Source: Syntrophomonas sp.
GTDB lineage: Bacteria; Bacillota; Syntrophomonadia; Syntrophomonadales; Syntrophomonadaceae
Assembly: GCA_016841245.1 (NCBI GenBank)
Contig: JAENZN010000001.1
Coordinates: 1-64,000, forward strand
Direction: 5' to 3'
Length of the DNA: 64,000 bases
The notes under the pieces are model-generated. The model had not been told where the DNA came from. It was given only the letters and a program-made list of their open reading frames with translations, and ran no database searches. This document shows positions 17,842 to 27,065 of the stretch, piece by piece (positions within the stretch are counted from its first letter, which is position 1; every line of letters begins with the position of its first letter). A program made the translations under genes and the position numbers.

Positions 17842-17928
17842 TTATATTCCCAGATGTTTTGATAAATCGTCCATGGCTGCCAGGCAACCCTTCATTACTA
17901 ATGGATCTCCTACTGCAATTATTATCAT
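17842..17928 (-). CDS. Possible 28-residue leader peptide
   Basis: A short frame starts at an ATG (17928) and stops at 17842, 35 bases before the pfkA start. It reads MIIIAVGDPLVMKGCLAAMD and on to HLGI, which looks more like protein than chance. There is no strong ribosome binding site. It could be a leader peptide, a remnant of an older gene, or noise. Confidence 0.2.
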   Translation of the reverse strand: MIIIAVGDPLVMKGCLAAMDDLSKHLGI

Positions 17929-17970
17929 GATTTATATAATTCTCTATGCAAAAGCATTCTCCTGTCAATA

Positions 17971-19131
17971 TTAGGGTTTCTCTGCTAATTTAAGCGAAAC
18001 AACAATTGGCCTTCCTTCTCTAATTATTTCCAGCACAACGCTGTCTCCCACTTTATGTTCTTTCAATATAGTCTGAAGCTCATCATAATTATTTACTGAC
18101 TTTTCATTTATTCTGCTTATAACATCATATTTTATGATACCAGCTTTTGCAGCAGGTGATTCAGGCTCAACTCCGACTACCACTATTCCCTGCTTCTCTA
18201 TTTTTAAGTAATTAGCTATATCTTCATCCACCGACTGCAGGTAAATTCCAATATAAGGTCTGATAACTTTCCCATTTTCAATCAGCTCGTCCAGCACATC
18301 TCCAGCTGTGTTAATAGAAATTGCAAATCCAATACCCTGCGCTTGTGCGTTTACAGCGGTGTTTATTCCCACCACTTGCCCATTGGTGTTGAGCAGGGGA
18401 CCTCCACTGTTGCCTGGATTAATGGCCGCATCGGTCTGTATCAAATCTTTATAAATGCGGTTTTCGATCTGCATGGGCCTTCCTTTGGCGCTTACTACCC
18501 CTGCAGTAACCGTATGGTCCAAACCATATGGATTGCCGATAGCAATTACCCATTCCCCTACCCTCAACTCATCTGAATCACCAATTTTTAAAGGTATCAA
18601 ATCATCCGCTACCTCTATCTTTAGTATGGCCAGGTCCATTTCATAGTCCTGTCCCACTACTTCTGCCTTCAACTGGCGGCCATCGTTGAGATTAACCAGG
18701 ATTTCGTCAGCCCCATCGATTACATGCTGATTAGTGGCAATATGACCCTTTTTACTTATTACAAAACCTGTTCCAATGCTGTTTTTTATACTGGGGTTGT
18801 TATCTCCAAAAAATTCCTTAAAGAAAGGATCGTTATAAAAGTAGCTGGATCCGCTGACTTTCCTGCTTGATTCAACGTTTACCACCGATGGACTTACCAT
18901 TTCAACCATGTCGGCAATATCAACAGGCCCTATGATAACAGAAGAAGTGCTGTTGTTTGATGCATCCCCTTGATCTGTTTTGGCGGAATCATCTGCTATA
19001 GAATCCTGCTGTCGGATATCTTCTACTACACTGCTATAATTAACTAACAAAACACAACAGGCAATCAGAGCAAGTACAAGTATGATTAATAACGCTTTAA
19101 GCCATCCGGGGGTGCCATTCTCTGTGTTCAC
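17971..19131 (-). CDS. HtrA/DegP-like serine protease, membrane-anchored
   Basis: The 386 residues follow the Gram-positive HtrA plan: one N-terminal anchor helix (about 11-31), a Ser/Asn-rich linker, a trypsin-like protease domain, and one C-terminal PDZ domain (about 290-380, starting RPYIGIYLQSV). The catalytic triad is readable: H136 (TNQHVIDG), D166 (MDLAILKI) and S242 (GNSGGPLL). It degrades or refolds misfolded proteins on the outer face of the membrane. It has its own ribosome binding site (AAAGGGGAG) and lies upstream of pfkA in the same direction. Confidence 0.92.
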   Translation of the reverse strand: MNTENGTPGWLKALLIILVLALIACCVLLVNYSSVVEDIRQQDSIADDSAKTDQGDASNNSTSSVIIGPVDIADMVEMVSPSVVNVESSRKVSGSSYFYNDPFFKEFFGDNNPSIKNSIGTGFVISKKGHIATNQHVIDGADEILVNLNDGRQLKAEVVGQDYEMDLAILKIEVADDLIPLKIGDSDELRVGEWVIAIGNPYGLDHTVTAGVVSAKGRPMQIENRIYKDLIQTDAAINPGNSGGPLLNTNGQVVGINTAVNAQAQGIGFAISINTAGDVLDELIENGKVIRPYIGIYLQSVDEDIANYLKIEKQGIVVVGVEPESPAAKAGIIKYDVISRINEKSVNNYDELQTILKEHKVGDSVVLEIIREGRPIVVSLKLAEKP

Positions 19132-19412
19132 AATCTCTCCCCTTTCTTTATAAAGATGCTTAATATTTTTCGTTCTGGTAATGAGATGAAGACTTCCGTT
19201 TCATCCCCGGGGGGCATCCCTATGTTCCCTGACTTAAGTTTATTATATAATAACAGAAATTATCTTGTCCCGCTTAAATACGAAGGAAGGAAACTCATGA
19301 AGATCAACCTTAATTAGTCCCCCTGAAAAAGTCGACTTGGGTGTAAGGGTAGTTTTTAGAGTCTAACTAGCAGACTGCCACAAGTGCACTTGATAAGCTT
19401 ACCGGAGCAAGT

Positions 19413-20783
19413 CTAGGAATCACTTGACCGGGTCTTAACCGGGAAACCAGCCAGATAGGATCCATATTCCAGCGGTCTTTTAAATGAATTGCGCATAATA
19501 ATTTGTGATGCCTCAGTTTCGGTAGTTTTTCGGGGCTTCGAATTGACTTCTATCAGCCAGGGCCAACCCTTTTTATCTATCCCGATATCCAGCCCCAGTT
19601 CTCCAAAATTGCCATTGCTTTCTGCATCCAGAGTAACTGCCACTCGCTGGCAGAGCTCTTTTATCTCAGCATTCTTTTCTTCGATCAGGCTTTTCTTTTT
19701 ATAAAGGGATTTTAATAAACTCCTGCTGGTGACCACTCGCCCTCCCCGGCTGAGATTTGAAATACTGCTTCTTCCTGGAGCTATTCGGGCAAATTTTTTG
19801 CCGATCTGCCATTCTCCACGGCCATTCTTCTGATAAATAATTCGAATATCAAACACCGAACCATGATATCTGGTCAGGTCCAATCCCTGCTGTACGATAT
19901 ATGGTTTTCCTTTTCGATATACGCTGGTCTTTTTCATTATTTGGCTGGCATTATCGGTACTGCCATTAATCCTGCTCCGAGAGTATACCGTAAACTTCAG
20001 GTTGTTCTCGCCCAGTTTTTTAACTTTGATGATGCCAATACCCAGGCTGCCATTACTCGGTTTAAGGTACAGCACACTATGTTTGCTCAGCATCTCTGCC
20101 AGGCTCTGTTCACTTAATTTTTGGGTTTCCGGTAAATAAGGTTTCAGGAATAGATTTTGGGCAAGGGTTTGATAAACCTGCCATTTATTGAGATATGATG
20201 GGTTGAAAACTTTAGTATAGGGCTGTTCCTTCAGCATTTGCAGGGTTGATTGAACATTACTTCTGATTTCACTTCTTCTGCTGGATATTCGATTATATAC
20301 TACATCGGGCAGCGGATAGGTGGATGATTCCCATACTCCATGGTTGGTGCTTAAATATCGGTAATTATAACCCTTTACAGTCTTACTGCTCCAGTTTATT
20401 GATGCCGGCAAAAATATATAGACCATCCCGTCGATGCTTCTGCCAATATGGCTCAAATAGGTTAATTCTGCCTGCAAGCTGGTAGGATCTAATTCATCTA
20501 ACTTAGCCCGGTTGGGCAGAGCTGTGGCCAGTATCCCGATTACCGGTCCCAGATGAATCATATTCTCTTCACAATCATATCTCCATCGGAGTTTCTTTCC
20601 GCCCTTAAGGTGCATTTCTCGATCCAGGGAGGGTGATGCGCGGTATCCACTCACATCATCCTTTATTTTTAATTTACTTTCGACTACTATGCCTCCCACT
20701 CTAACTTTGACTATATTCACCCGGGGTACATTATATTTAGTTGCTAGTCTTTCTGAAATACAAATTTCTCTTGTCATAGACAT
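19413..20783 (-). CDS. YheC/YheD-family ATP-grasp protein, second copy
   Basis: The 456-residue protein has the same architecture as the gene at 10132-11481 but is only moderately similar. Matching motifs include HLGPVIGILATA, DGMVYIFLPASINW, DVVYNRISSRRSE, FNPSYLNKWQVYQ, LYLKPSNGSLGIGI (ATP-grasp Lys) and DIGIDKKGWPWLIEVNSKP (metal-binding acidic/Asn residues). The N-terminal 70 residues hold an extra beta domain (ICISERLATKYNVPRVNIVK). It stands alone without an amidoligase neighbour. The family is endospore coat-associated in Bacillus; the reaction is unproven. GAGGTTGATGG precedes the ATG. Confidence 0.85.
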   Translation of the reverse strand: MSMTREICISERLATKYNVPRVNIVKVRVGGIVVESKLKIKDDVSGYRASPSLDREMHLKGGKKLRWRYDCEENMIHLGPVIGILATALPNRAKLDELDPTSLQAELTYLSHIGRSIDGMVYIFLPASINWSSKTVKGYNYRYLSTNHGVWESSTYPLPDVVYNRISSRRSEIRSNVQSTLQMLKEQPYTKVFNPSYLNKWQVYQTLAQNLFLKPYLPETQKLSEQSLAEMLSKHSVLYLKPSNGSLGIGIIKVKKLGENNLKFTVYSRSRINGSTDNASQIMKKTSVYRKGKPYIVQQGLDLTRYHGSVFDIRIIYQKNGRGEWQIGKKFARIAPGRSSISNLSRGGRVVTSRSLLKSLYKKKSLIEEKNAEIKELCQRVAVTLDAESNGNFGELGLDIGIDKKGWPWLIEVNSKPRKTTETEASQIIMRNSFKRPLEYGSYLAGFPVKTRSSDS

Positions 20784-21013
20784 CCATCAACCTCACTCAA
20801 ATCAAAATCAGCCAGATGTGGGGCATATAACAAGGGTGTTTTCTGGCTGCTTCGAGCAGTAATCATTATAAATTCAGGCATGTTGATACCACCGTTTTAT
20901 ACAGTTTTGTACCTTATAATATGAAATAGGCTTCATATTTGATAATATTAATAACGTAACGTTTGATCCTTTTCTTTCTTGATCAAAGAATACTAAAGAT
21001 GGAGATGAATCTA

Positions 21014-21475
21014 TTGAAATTAATCAGCGCCTGTCTCTGTGGTATTAATTGCAAATACAATGGAAAAAACAACGTAAATCCAGTTTTCGAGACCATGCTG
21101 TCTCGTAATGAAGTACTGCCGGTTTGCCCTGAACAAATGGGAGGGCTTCCTACTCCCAGACCTGCCTGTGAGATCGCTGGTGGTGCTGGTATGGATGTTC
21201 TGGCAGGAAAAGCCCGCGTTAAAGGCCAGGATGCCAGGGATTTAACGAAAGCCTTCATAAAGGGCGCTGAACTGGTATTAGAAATGGCTGCCGAAAAAGG
21301 GATAAAAGAAGCTATATTTCAAAGCAGAAGTCCTTCCTGTGGATGTGGATATGTTTATGATGGCACTTTTTCCTCTCATCTTATTAAGGGTGACGGAGTC
21401 ACTACCGCTCTCCTGCGGCAGCATGGTATCAAGGTGATCAATGAAGCCGATTTTTTAACGACTGTTTCTGAATAA
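21014..21475 (+). CDS. DUF523 family protein
   Basis: The TTG at 21014 sits 9 bases after GGAG, giving a start like other family members (LKLISACLCG). The 153 residues show the conserved cysteine-rich signature: SACLCGINCKYNG, VCPEQMGGLPTPRPACEI and SRSPSCGCGYVYDG. These many conserved Cys suggest metal or Fe-S binding, but the family's function is not established. Its stop codon lies inside a palindromic repeat. The gene is followed by a PP-loop gene on the same strand, about 53 bases on, so the two may be linked. Confidence 0.8.
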   Translation: MKLISACLCGINCKYNGKNNVNPVFETMLSRNEVLPVCPEQMGGLPTPRPACEIAGGAGMDVLAGKARVKGQDARDLTKAFIKGAELVLEMAAEKGIKEAIFQSRSPSCGCGYVYDGTFSSHLIKGDGVTTALLRQHGIKVINEADFLTTVSE

Positions 21476-21508
21476 GTTAGTAAGTTAGTGCCAGGCACCG
21501 AACTTATT
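21471..21508 (+). repeat. REP-like palindrome, GCACTAACTTAC family
   Basis: AATAAGTT (21471-21478) pairs with AACTTATT (21501-21508), and inside it GTGCC pairs with GGCAC. ATTTTT follows, so it can also act as the terminator of the DUF523 gene. Its left 22 bases are nearly identical to the right arm of the palindrome at 60851-60872. Confidence 0.65.
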
Positions 21509-21528
21509 ATTTTTGATAAGGAGAATGA

Positions 21529-22524
21529 TTGATTTTGAAAGCATTAAGTCTATTTTCGGGTGGCCTGGATTCACAGCTGGCCGCAGTATTAATTAAAGAA
21601 CAGGGCATTGAGATAATTGGGATCCACTTTACCACTCCTTTTTTCAGCGGCAATCAGGACATAAGCACGGCTGCGCAGGATTTGGGAATTGAGTTATTAG
21701 ATATAGATATAAGCGAAGATTACATCCCCCGAGTTTTGTTAAATCCAGTTTATGGCTATGGGAAAAATTTTAATCCCTGTATCGACTGCCATGCTTATAT
21801 GCTGAATACTGCCGGCAGACTGATGGAAAAACTAGAAGCTTCCTTTATGGTTACTGGTGAAGTGGTGGGCCAACGACCTATGAGCCAGAACCGCTCCGCC
21901 TTGAACGCGGTTGACAAATTATCTGGATTCAAAGGTTATGTAGTCAGGCCCCTATCAGGCCGACTGCTGGACAAAACCATTCCCGAACGGGAAGGATGGA
22001 TAGACCGCGAACAGCTATTGGATATTAATGGACGGGGACGTACCCGGCAGATGGAACTGGCCGATCAATACGACCTAAAAGATTATCCTTCCCCGGCCGG
22101 AGGGTGCCTGTTAACCGAATCTAATTTTGCCAGCCGTCTGCGACAGATGCTTCAGTTTGAAATTGAACCATCCCCCCTGCAAATGCAGATTTTAAGGCTG
22201 GGACGGCATTTCTATATAGCTGATGGAATACTTCTGGTAGTAGGCCGAAATCGTTCCGAGAACGACCGTTTGGTAAATATTGTACTGGATTCTGATCTGC
22301 TGCTTAAGGTAGCGGACAGACCGGGACCTCTGGCCGTTGTTCGGTGTATGAAAAATAAACTGAGCAGAAGTGACCTGGAATACGCGGCATCGATCATGGC
22401 AAGATATAGTGATGCTAAACTAGAACCCCAGGCTCGCATCAAAGTCTTTTCTAAAAACCAGGAGCATATAGAAAGTCTAATGATTAAACCATTGCCCTCT
22501 GAGCAGGTTCCATCCAGTGTTTAA
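21529..22524 (+). CDS. PP-loop ATPase, tRNA-thiolation-like
   Basis: The 331 residues begin with the PP-loop signature LSLFSGGLDSQLAAVLI, an ATP pyrophosphatase motif. Further motifs are NPCIDCHAYML (possible catalytic/metal cysteines), FMVTGEVVGQRPMSQ and DYPSPAGGCLLT, seen in MnmA/ThiI-related proteins. The likely chemistry is adenylation of a substrate, possibly tRNA or a sulfur carrier, but the exact reaction is not known. A C-terminal extension of about 130 residues follows. AAGGAG lies 5 bases before the TTG at 21529; the TTG at 21535 is an alternative start. Confidence 0.75.
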   Translation: MILKALSLFSGGLDSQLAAVLIKEQGIEIIGIHFTTPFFSGNQDISTAAQDLGIELLDIDISEDYIPRVLLNPVYGYGKNFNPCIDCHAYMLNTAGRLMEKLEASFMVTGEVVGQRPMSQNRSALNAVDKLSGFKGYVVRPLSGRLLDKTIPEREGWIDREQLLDINGRGRTRQMELADQYDLKDYPSPAGGCLLTESNFASRLRQMLQFEIEPSPLQMQILRLGRHFYIADGILLVVGRNRSENDRLVNIVLDSDLLLKVADRPGPLAVVRCMKNKLSRSDLEYAASIMARYSDAKLEPQARIKVFSKNQEHIESLMIKPLPSEQVPSSV

Positions 22525-22553
22525 TTATTCTGGACCTGGCAGGCCCCAGATTA

Positions 22554-23090
22554 TTATTTGAAAATATTGATATCTATTTGTTTAAACATTTCCTGGTATC
22601 CTTCAACTGCTGGATGCGCTCCGTCCAGCAGCAGCAGTTCAGTTTTCACCTGACCGTTTTGATCATAAAAGGCCCGGTTAAACTGAATGACTGGGATTTC
22701 GTTTTTCTCTGCATAGTTTCTCATCCAATCCCTGATTCTGGCCAGCAGACCTTCCAGATACTTGTCATCAATAGCAGTCGGAAGTCCGAATACTACTTTT
22801 ATGTCATTCTCTTCGGCCTTTTCCGCCATTAGTTGAATATTGCTTACGATTCTATCAAATGATTCCGCCATCAGAATATCGTTAGAGCCACCCATAATTA
22901 CAACATGGGTAGGTTCATAACTCACAACTGCTCTATCAAAACGGCGCAGCATGTCACTGGTGGTATTGCCGTTAATACCTTTATTGATCACTTCTACTCC
23001 CAGGCTATCTTTAAGCATGGTAACCCAGGAAGCCGAAGGTCCGAATGGAAAACCCCAGGTTATACTGTCACCCAGGCAGACAATTTTCAT
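22554..23090 (-). CDS. SGNH/GDSL hydrolase
   Basis: I start at the ATG at 23090 (MKIVCLGDSIT), which follows AGGTGG; a longer frame adds 32 residues with no family features. The 178 residues hold all SGNH blocks: GDSITWG (nucleophile Ser), GINGNTT (Gly), MGGSNDI (Asn) and DGAHP (Asp and His). It is a cytoplasmic esterase or lipase-like enzyme with no signal peptide; substrate unknown. It follows the UPF0182 gene on the same strand with a hairpin in the 105-base gap. Confidence 0.88.
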   Translation of the reverse strand: MKIVCLGDSITWGFPFGPSASWVTMLKDSLGVEVINKGINGNTTSDMLRRFDRAVVSYEPTHVVIMGGSNDILMAESFDRIVSNIQLMAEKAEENDIKVVFGLPTAIDDKYLEGLLARIRDWMRNYAEKNEIPVIQFNRAFYDQNGQVKTELLLLDGAHPAVEGYQEMFKQIDINIFK

Positions 23091-23145
23091 TTCTTTTGCC
23101 ACCTGCAAAATCCTCCTGTAAATAATTATTATCCTGGCATCATTC

Positions 23146-23173
23146 ATGCCCCGGCCAATACTGACCGGGGCAT
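23146..23173 (-). terminator. GC-rich hairpin between UPF0182 and SGNH genes
   Basis: ATGCCCCGG and CCGGGGCAT form a perfect 9-bp stem with a 10-base loop. No T-run follows on the minus strand, so it may be an mRNA-processing or attenuation hairpin rather than a full terminator. Confidence 0.4.
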
Positions 23174-23195
23174 AACGAAATTCCATATATATCAG

Positions 23196-25967
23196 TTATT
23201 CTACTCCTGCTGTTGCTTCCAGTTGGGCAAGTGTTTCTTTAAGTTTTTCAAGATTATTCCCATAAGCAGTCCAATCACCAGCCACCAGGCTTTCTTGAGC
23301 CTGATCATAATACAGGCGGGCCTGTCTGGCTAGTTCCGAAACACTGCCAGAACCCGGGCTTACAGTAGGAGTGTCGTCTGGATTCTGATCTGTATCGCCT
23401 GGTTCTGCTTCTGCCTCACTATCTTTACCAAATAATGCGATAAGGGCTCCCTCCAGGGTTGGTTCCATCACTGTCTTGTTGCCAAAACCTGCAATTACCC
23501 GTTTTAATTCGGGCAGTTTACTGCTATCTGCCTGCAGGTACATAGGTTCTACATAGAGGATAGACTTACCCATAGGAATTACCAGCAAATTACCACGGTA
23601 TACGCTGGAGCCCTTCTGGTCCCACAGGCTGAGCTGCTGGGATATCTCCGTATTCTGGTTAATCCTGGACTCTATCTGTTCAGGACCATAGATGGTCTCC
23701 TGTTTGGGGAAGTTGTAGACCAGCAGTTTTCCATAATTGTCCCCGTCCATACGAGCACACATCCACCCTACCATGTTAGGCCTGCTCTTGGGAGTAAAAG
23801 GCATCATTAAAATATATTCTGCTTCTTCTTCACCTGGAAGACGCATGATTATATAATAAGGTGCCATAGCCTGGGACTTATCATCCACCACTTCGTTTGG
23901 AATCAGCCAGGGGTCTTCTTTATTATAAAACACATACGGATCGGACATATGGAAAGTTTTATAGGTATTGGCCTGAATCATAAACATATCTACCGGATAC
24001 CTGACGTGAGCCTTCAGCCCCGCTGGCATCTGACTGATAGGTTTATATGTTTCCGGGAATATAGCCGCATAGGTCTTGATTATTGGATCTTCTTGATCAG
24101 CAATATAAAACACCATATCTCCAGTATAAGCATCTACGGTAACCTTTACTGAATTACGCAGATAGTTGTTGCGGGCCGAGTCAAAAGGCTCTGAATAAGG
24201 ATATTTATTGGTATAAGTGTAAGCATCGATAACCCAATACAGCTTGCCGTCATCATTAATTACGATATAAGGATCAGAATCATATCCCAGATACGGTGCC
24301 ACCATGTTCACTCGATCAACAATATTTCTATTCATTAAAATCTGGCTGTCATTGGTGACCTGGGAAGACAGCATCATTTTATAATCCTTCAATACCCAGG
24401 AAAAAGCCAATTTCCTGAAGATGGAATTTACTTTTATCCCATTATCCCCTTCATAGGTAGCGTATACGTTCTGTTCTCCCATAGGATAATCGAATTCCTT
24501 TTGCAGGGTATTGACGATAACGTAATTATTGGTTACTTCTCCAAAATAGATTTCCGGCCTGGCCATGGTTAAATCAGTAGTTACTCTAGGAGGTATGTCT
24601 TTCACAAAGAATTCTGGGAAGCCTTCTTCCGCCACTTCCGTAACCGGGCTTACTACCAGTCCGTAACCGTGGGTGTACATCAGCCGCTGGTTTATCCAGG
24701 TCTTGGCCTGTTCCGGCAGTTCTGCCTGATCTATCTCCCGGGCTGATACCATAACCTGCCTGTAATTACCGTCAATAACATAACGGTCTACATCTACATC
24801 ATCAAATACATAATATGGTCGCAGCTGCTGCAGATTCTTATAAGTAGTCATCAACGGCTGCCAGTCCCATAATCTTATATTATCGATAGTACTTTTATGA
24901 TCCGGATCATAAATATCCAGATTATTATCTACATCAAACTGCTGAATTTCCGCGTTATCCAGCCCATACGCCGCTCGAGTGTATTCTATAGCCCGTTCAA
25001 TGTAGGGTCTTTCTTTATTAAATTCATTGGGCTGTACGATGAAGTTCTGGATCACTGTAGGATAAATACCACCCAGAATTATGGCTACCAGTATCCATAC
25101 CCCAACACTAATCAATACCAGGTTAAATTTCTTTATAAATATATTGATAAAAATAAGCAGGGCCACGATAATCGATATGACCATCAGCACTTTATAGGAC
25201 AGCAATCTGGCATACAGATCGGTATAGGTGGCTCCGAATACGATTCCTTCTGGTGAAAAAAGAATGCCATATGAAGACAGGACATATCCCCAGGCTTTTA
25301 ATCCAAATATTAATGCTATTAGAATTGCTATGTGGCTCTTGGCCACGGTAAACTGGCTCCAATTGCCAAAAAGCAGATCCGATGAAGCATTCAGGGCATA
25401 TATTACCCCAGCAGTAATAGTAACCAGGATCAGGCCGGTCATTACCGTACTGTATATGAATTGATAGAAACTTAGATTAAAGAAATAAAATCCCAGGTCT
25501 TTGGAAAATACCGGGTCAACCGTTCCTACCGGTACCCGGTTCAGATACTGCTGTATCACAATCCAGTAATCGCCTGCCACTGAGCTCAAGATGAATCCTC
25601 CGAACAGGCTGATTCCTATAAATATCCATTTTGCATAAGGACCCTGGATAAAACCCCGCCACGGTGTAGGTCTCTCTTGATCCAGGTAAATTACCTCTCT
25701 GCTCTCATCTGCAGTTTCATCCTTTTCTCTTATACCCATATTTTTTCGGGTTATCAGTAAATTAATATAGAACAAGAGAAATCCGAAAATAAATAACACT
25801 GCGTAAAGTGTTATTTTGCTCATTAATATAGTAGTAAAAACACTGCCATAGTTTACAGAATCAAACCATAACCACTCCGCATATAGTCCAGTAAAAAGCG
25901 ACAGCACCCCCAGGATTAATATAAATATGATCAGTCTTATCGTACTGCCGTTCATCCTCTGTTCCAT
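23196..25967 (-). CDS. UPF0182 family large membrane protein
   Basis: The ATG at 25967 follows GGAGGAG; upstream codons lack a site. The 923 residues match the UPF0182 layout: about seven membrane helices in the first 320 residues ([21 protein letters not shown], then several more), and a large extracytoplasmic domain. That domain contains [51 protein letters not shown] and [16 protein letters not shown] low-complexity acidic linker ([17 protein letters not shown]) leads to a C-terminal helix. The family's function is unknown. Confidence 0.9.
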   Translation of the reverse strand: MEQRMNGSTIRLIIFILILGVLSLFTGLYAEWLWFDSVNYGSVFTTILMSKITLYAVLFIFGFLLFYINLLITRKNMGIREKDETADESREVIYLDQERPTPWRGFIQGPYAKWIFIGISLFGGFILSSVAGDYWIVIQQYLNRVPVGTVDPVFSKDLGFYFFNLSFYQFIYSTVMTGLILVTITAGVIYALNASSDLLFGNWSQFTVAKSHIAILIALIFGLKAWGYVLSSYGILFSPEGIVFGATYTDLYARLLSYKVLMVISIIVALLIFINIFIKKFNLVLISVGVWILVAIILGGIYPTVIQNFIVQPNEFNKERPYIERAIEYTRAAYGLDNAEIQQFDVDNNLDIYDPDHKSTIDNIRLWDWQPLMTTYKNLQQLRPYYVFDDVDVDRYVIDGNYRQVMVSAREIDQAELPEQAKTWINQRLMYTHGYGLVVSPVTEVAEEGFPEFFVKDIPPRVTTDLTMARPEIYFGEVTNNYVIVNTLQKEFDYPMGEQNVYATYEGDNGIKVNSIFRKLAFSWVLKDYKMMLSSQVTNDSQILMNRNIVDRVNMVAPYLGYDSDPYIVINDDGKLYWVIDAYTYTNKYPYSEPFDSARNNYLRNSVKVTVDAYTGDMVFYIADQEDPIIKTYAAIFPETYKPISQMPAGLKAHVRYPVDMFMIQANTYKTFHMSDPYVFYNKEDPWLIPNEVVDDKSQAMAPYYIIMRLPGEEEAEYILMMPFTPKSRPNMVGWMCARMDGDNYGKLLVYNFPKQETIYGPEQIESRINQNTEISQQLSLWDQKGSSVYRGNLLVIPMGKSILYVEPMYLQADSSKLPELKRVIAGFGNKTVMEPTLEGALIALFGKDSEAEAEPGDTDQNPDDTPTVSPGSGSVSELARQARLYYDQAQESLVAGDWTAYGNNLEKLKETLAQLEATAGVE

Positions 25968-26050
25968 TATTATCTCCTCCATTTGTTTAATATGCTTATG
26001 ACATAACATAATAATTGACAGCTTGCTGGATAAGCTCGTAGTTCTATATT

Positions 26051-26890
26051 TTAATATACCTTAGACAGCAAAGTATCTTTTCTAAGCTCTGGACAGCCGC
26101 ATTCCTGCTTAACCGGCAGATTACGCAGTACCTGCAGCATTACCGCAGCCACCGCCCTGCTCTCACCATAAAATATATCCTCTAGTTCTTCATGCTGCCA
26201 GGGCGATACAATCCCCTCGGCATAATTAACCACCAGATACAAACCTGCATAACAAGCCTCTATTTCACGAGCCAGATATACTTCCGGACACAAGCTCTGC
26301 CCTACCACATCTGCCCCTGACATCTTGAAAGTGTTTATTTCTGCCGGGCTTTCAAAATGTCGTCCATCGGTATTGACATAGACTCCACGATCAAATACCC
26401 TTCCACTCTGCCATATACCTTGCAGCACTTCCACAACAGCCTGTCTCATCTCACTACACAGGGCATCTCTCATTACCAGCAGGTAGCGATCAGACAATGA
26501 GACATCCTTCCTCATGGATACATCTATATAATCATAGGGTACCACAATATCACGAGGCTTCAAAAGGTGGTTTATAGCACCCACCCCTCCTTCGGCCAAA
26601 ATTCTTTTAACTCCAGCTTCCTTAAACACATAAAAAACCTGCCGAGAAGCATCTGCTCTGTTTACACCGCTTCTCCAACCATGCATCCTACAACTTAGAA
26701 CACTTCTTTTTATTCCGTCTTCTCCCAATAGACTGAGATATTTGAATTCTGGGCTTTCTCCATAGGGAGTAGGAAAAACCAGCCCATTTTCCAACACTTC
26801 TACAAAATCATAATTCATTTCTTCGGGCAGTTCAATGCTCAAGGTACTTGACCCGCCCAGCAGACCAAAATCAGCAGCAGGTATACTCAT
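26051..26890 (-). CDS. MTAP/PNP-family nucleoside phosphorylase
   Basis: The 279 residues match the purine nucleoside/methylthioadenosine phosphorylase family: FGLLGGSST at the N-terminus, then [13 protein letters not shown] (family: H..G..P..INYRAN), [27 protein letters not shown] (usual: ATNAVGSL...PGD.V..DQ.ID) and [18 protein letters not shown] (usual: G.D.V.M...PE..LA.E). Several hallmark residues are altered, including M to Q before the PE motif, so substrate preference may be unusual. It lies 176 bases downstream of mqnC in the same direction. In the futalosine pathway a nucleoside-cleaving step is needed between the MqnE and MqnC steps, and no mqnB is seen here, so this gene is a candidate for it. 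Confidence 0.75.
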   Translation of the reverse strand: MSIPAADFGLLGGSSTLSIELPEEMNYDFVEVLENGLVFPTPYGESPEFKYLSLLGEDGIKRSVLSCRMHGWRSGVNRADASRQVFYVFKEAGVKRILAEGGVGAINHLLKPRDIVVPYDYIDVSMRKDVSLSDRYLLVMRDALCSEMRQAVVEVLQGIWQSGRVFDRGVYVNTDGRHFESPAEINTFKMSGADVVGQSLCPEVYLAREIEACYAGLYLVVNYAEGIVSPWQHEELEDIFYGESRAVAAVMLQVLRNLPVKQECGCPELRKDTLLSKVY

Positions 26891-26970
26891 TTAATACTAT
26901 TACCCTCTCTTTCTTACACATTTACTTCTCAATTCCCTGCTAGAATCCTTGTTTTTTATTCCAATTTGTT

Positions 26971-27062
26971 GTGTCAGGGGTGTCAGGGGGACGGTTCTTT
27001 TGACACAAGTTTTGCATCTAAATTTTGTGTCAAAAGAACCGTCCCCCTGACACCCCTGACAC
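26971..27062. repeat. Perfect 37-bp inverted repeat, GACGGTTC family
   Basis: Arms 26971-27007 and 27026-27062 are perfect inverted copies around an 18-base loop. They contain GTGTCAGGGG, TCAGGGGGACGGTTC and TTTTGACAC. It sits 3 bases after the mqnC stop codon and may terminate that transcript. Related palindromes lie at 34141 and 40405. Confidence 0.85.
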
Positions 27063-27065
27063 ATA

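Noticed and set aside
17777-17968. 63-codon minus-strand frame spanning the pfkA start
   Set aside because: Overlaps the clear pfkA start and has no site or homologue-like content; the 28-codon frame in the same gap is the better, though weak, candidate.
22212-22442. Minus-strand frame inside the PP-loop gene
   Set aside because: Shadow of the well-supported plus-strand gene.
26971-27062. CRISPR repeat interpretation of the GTGTCAGGGG elements
   Set aside because: Copies are inverted, few and not regularly spaced, so they are palindromic dispersed repeats and not a CRISPR array.
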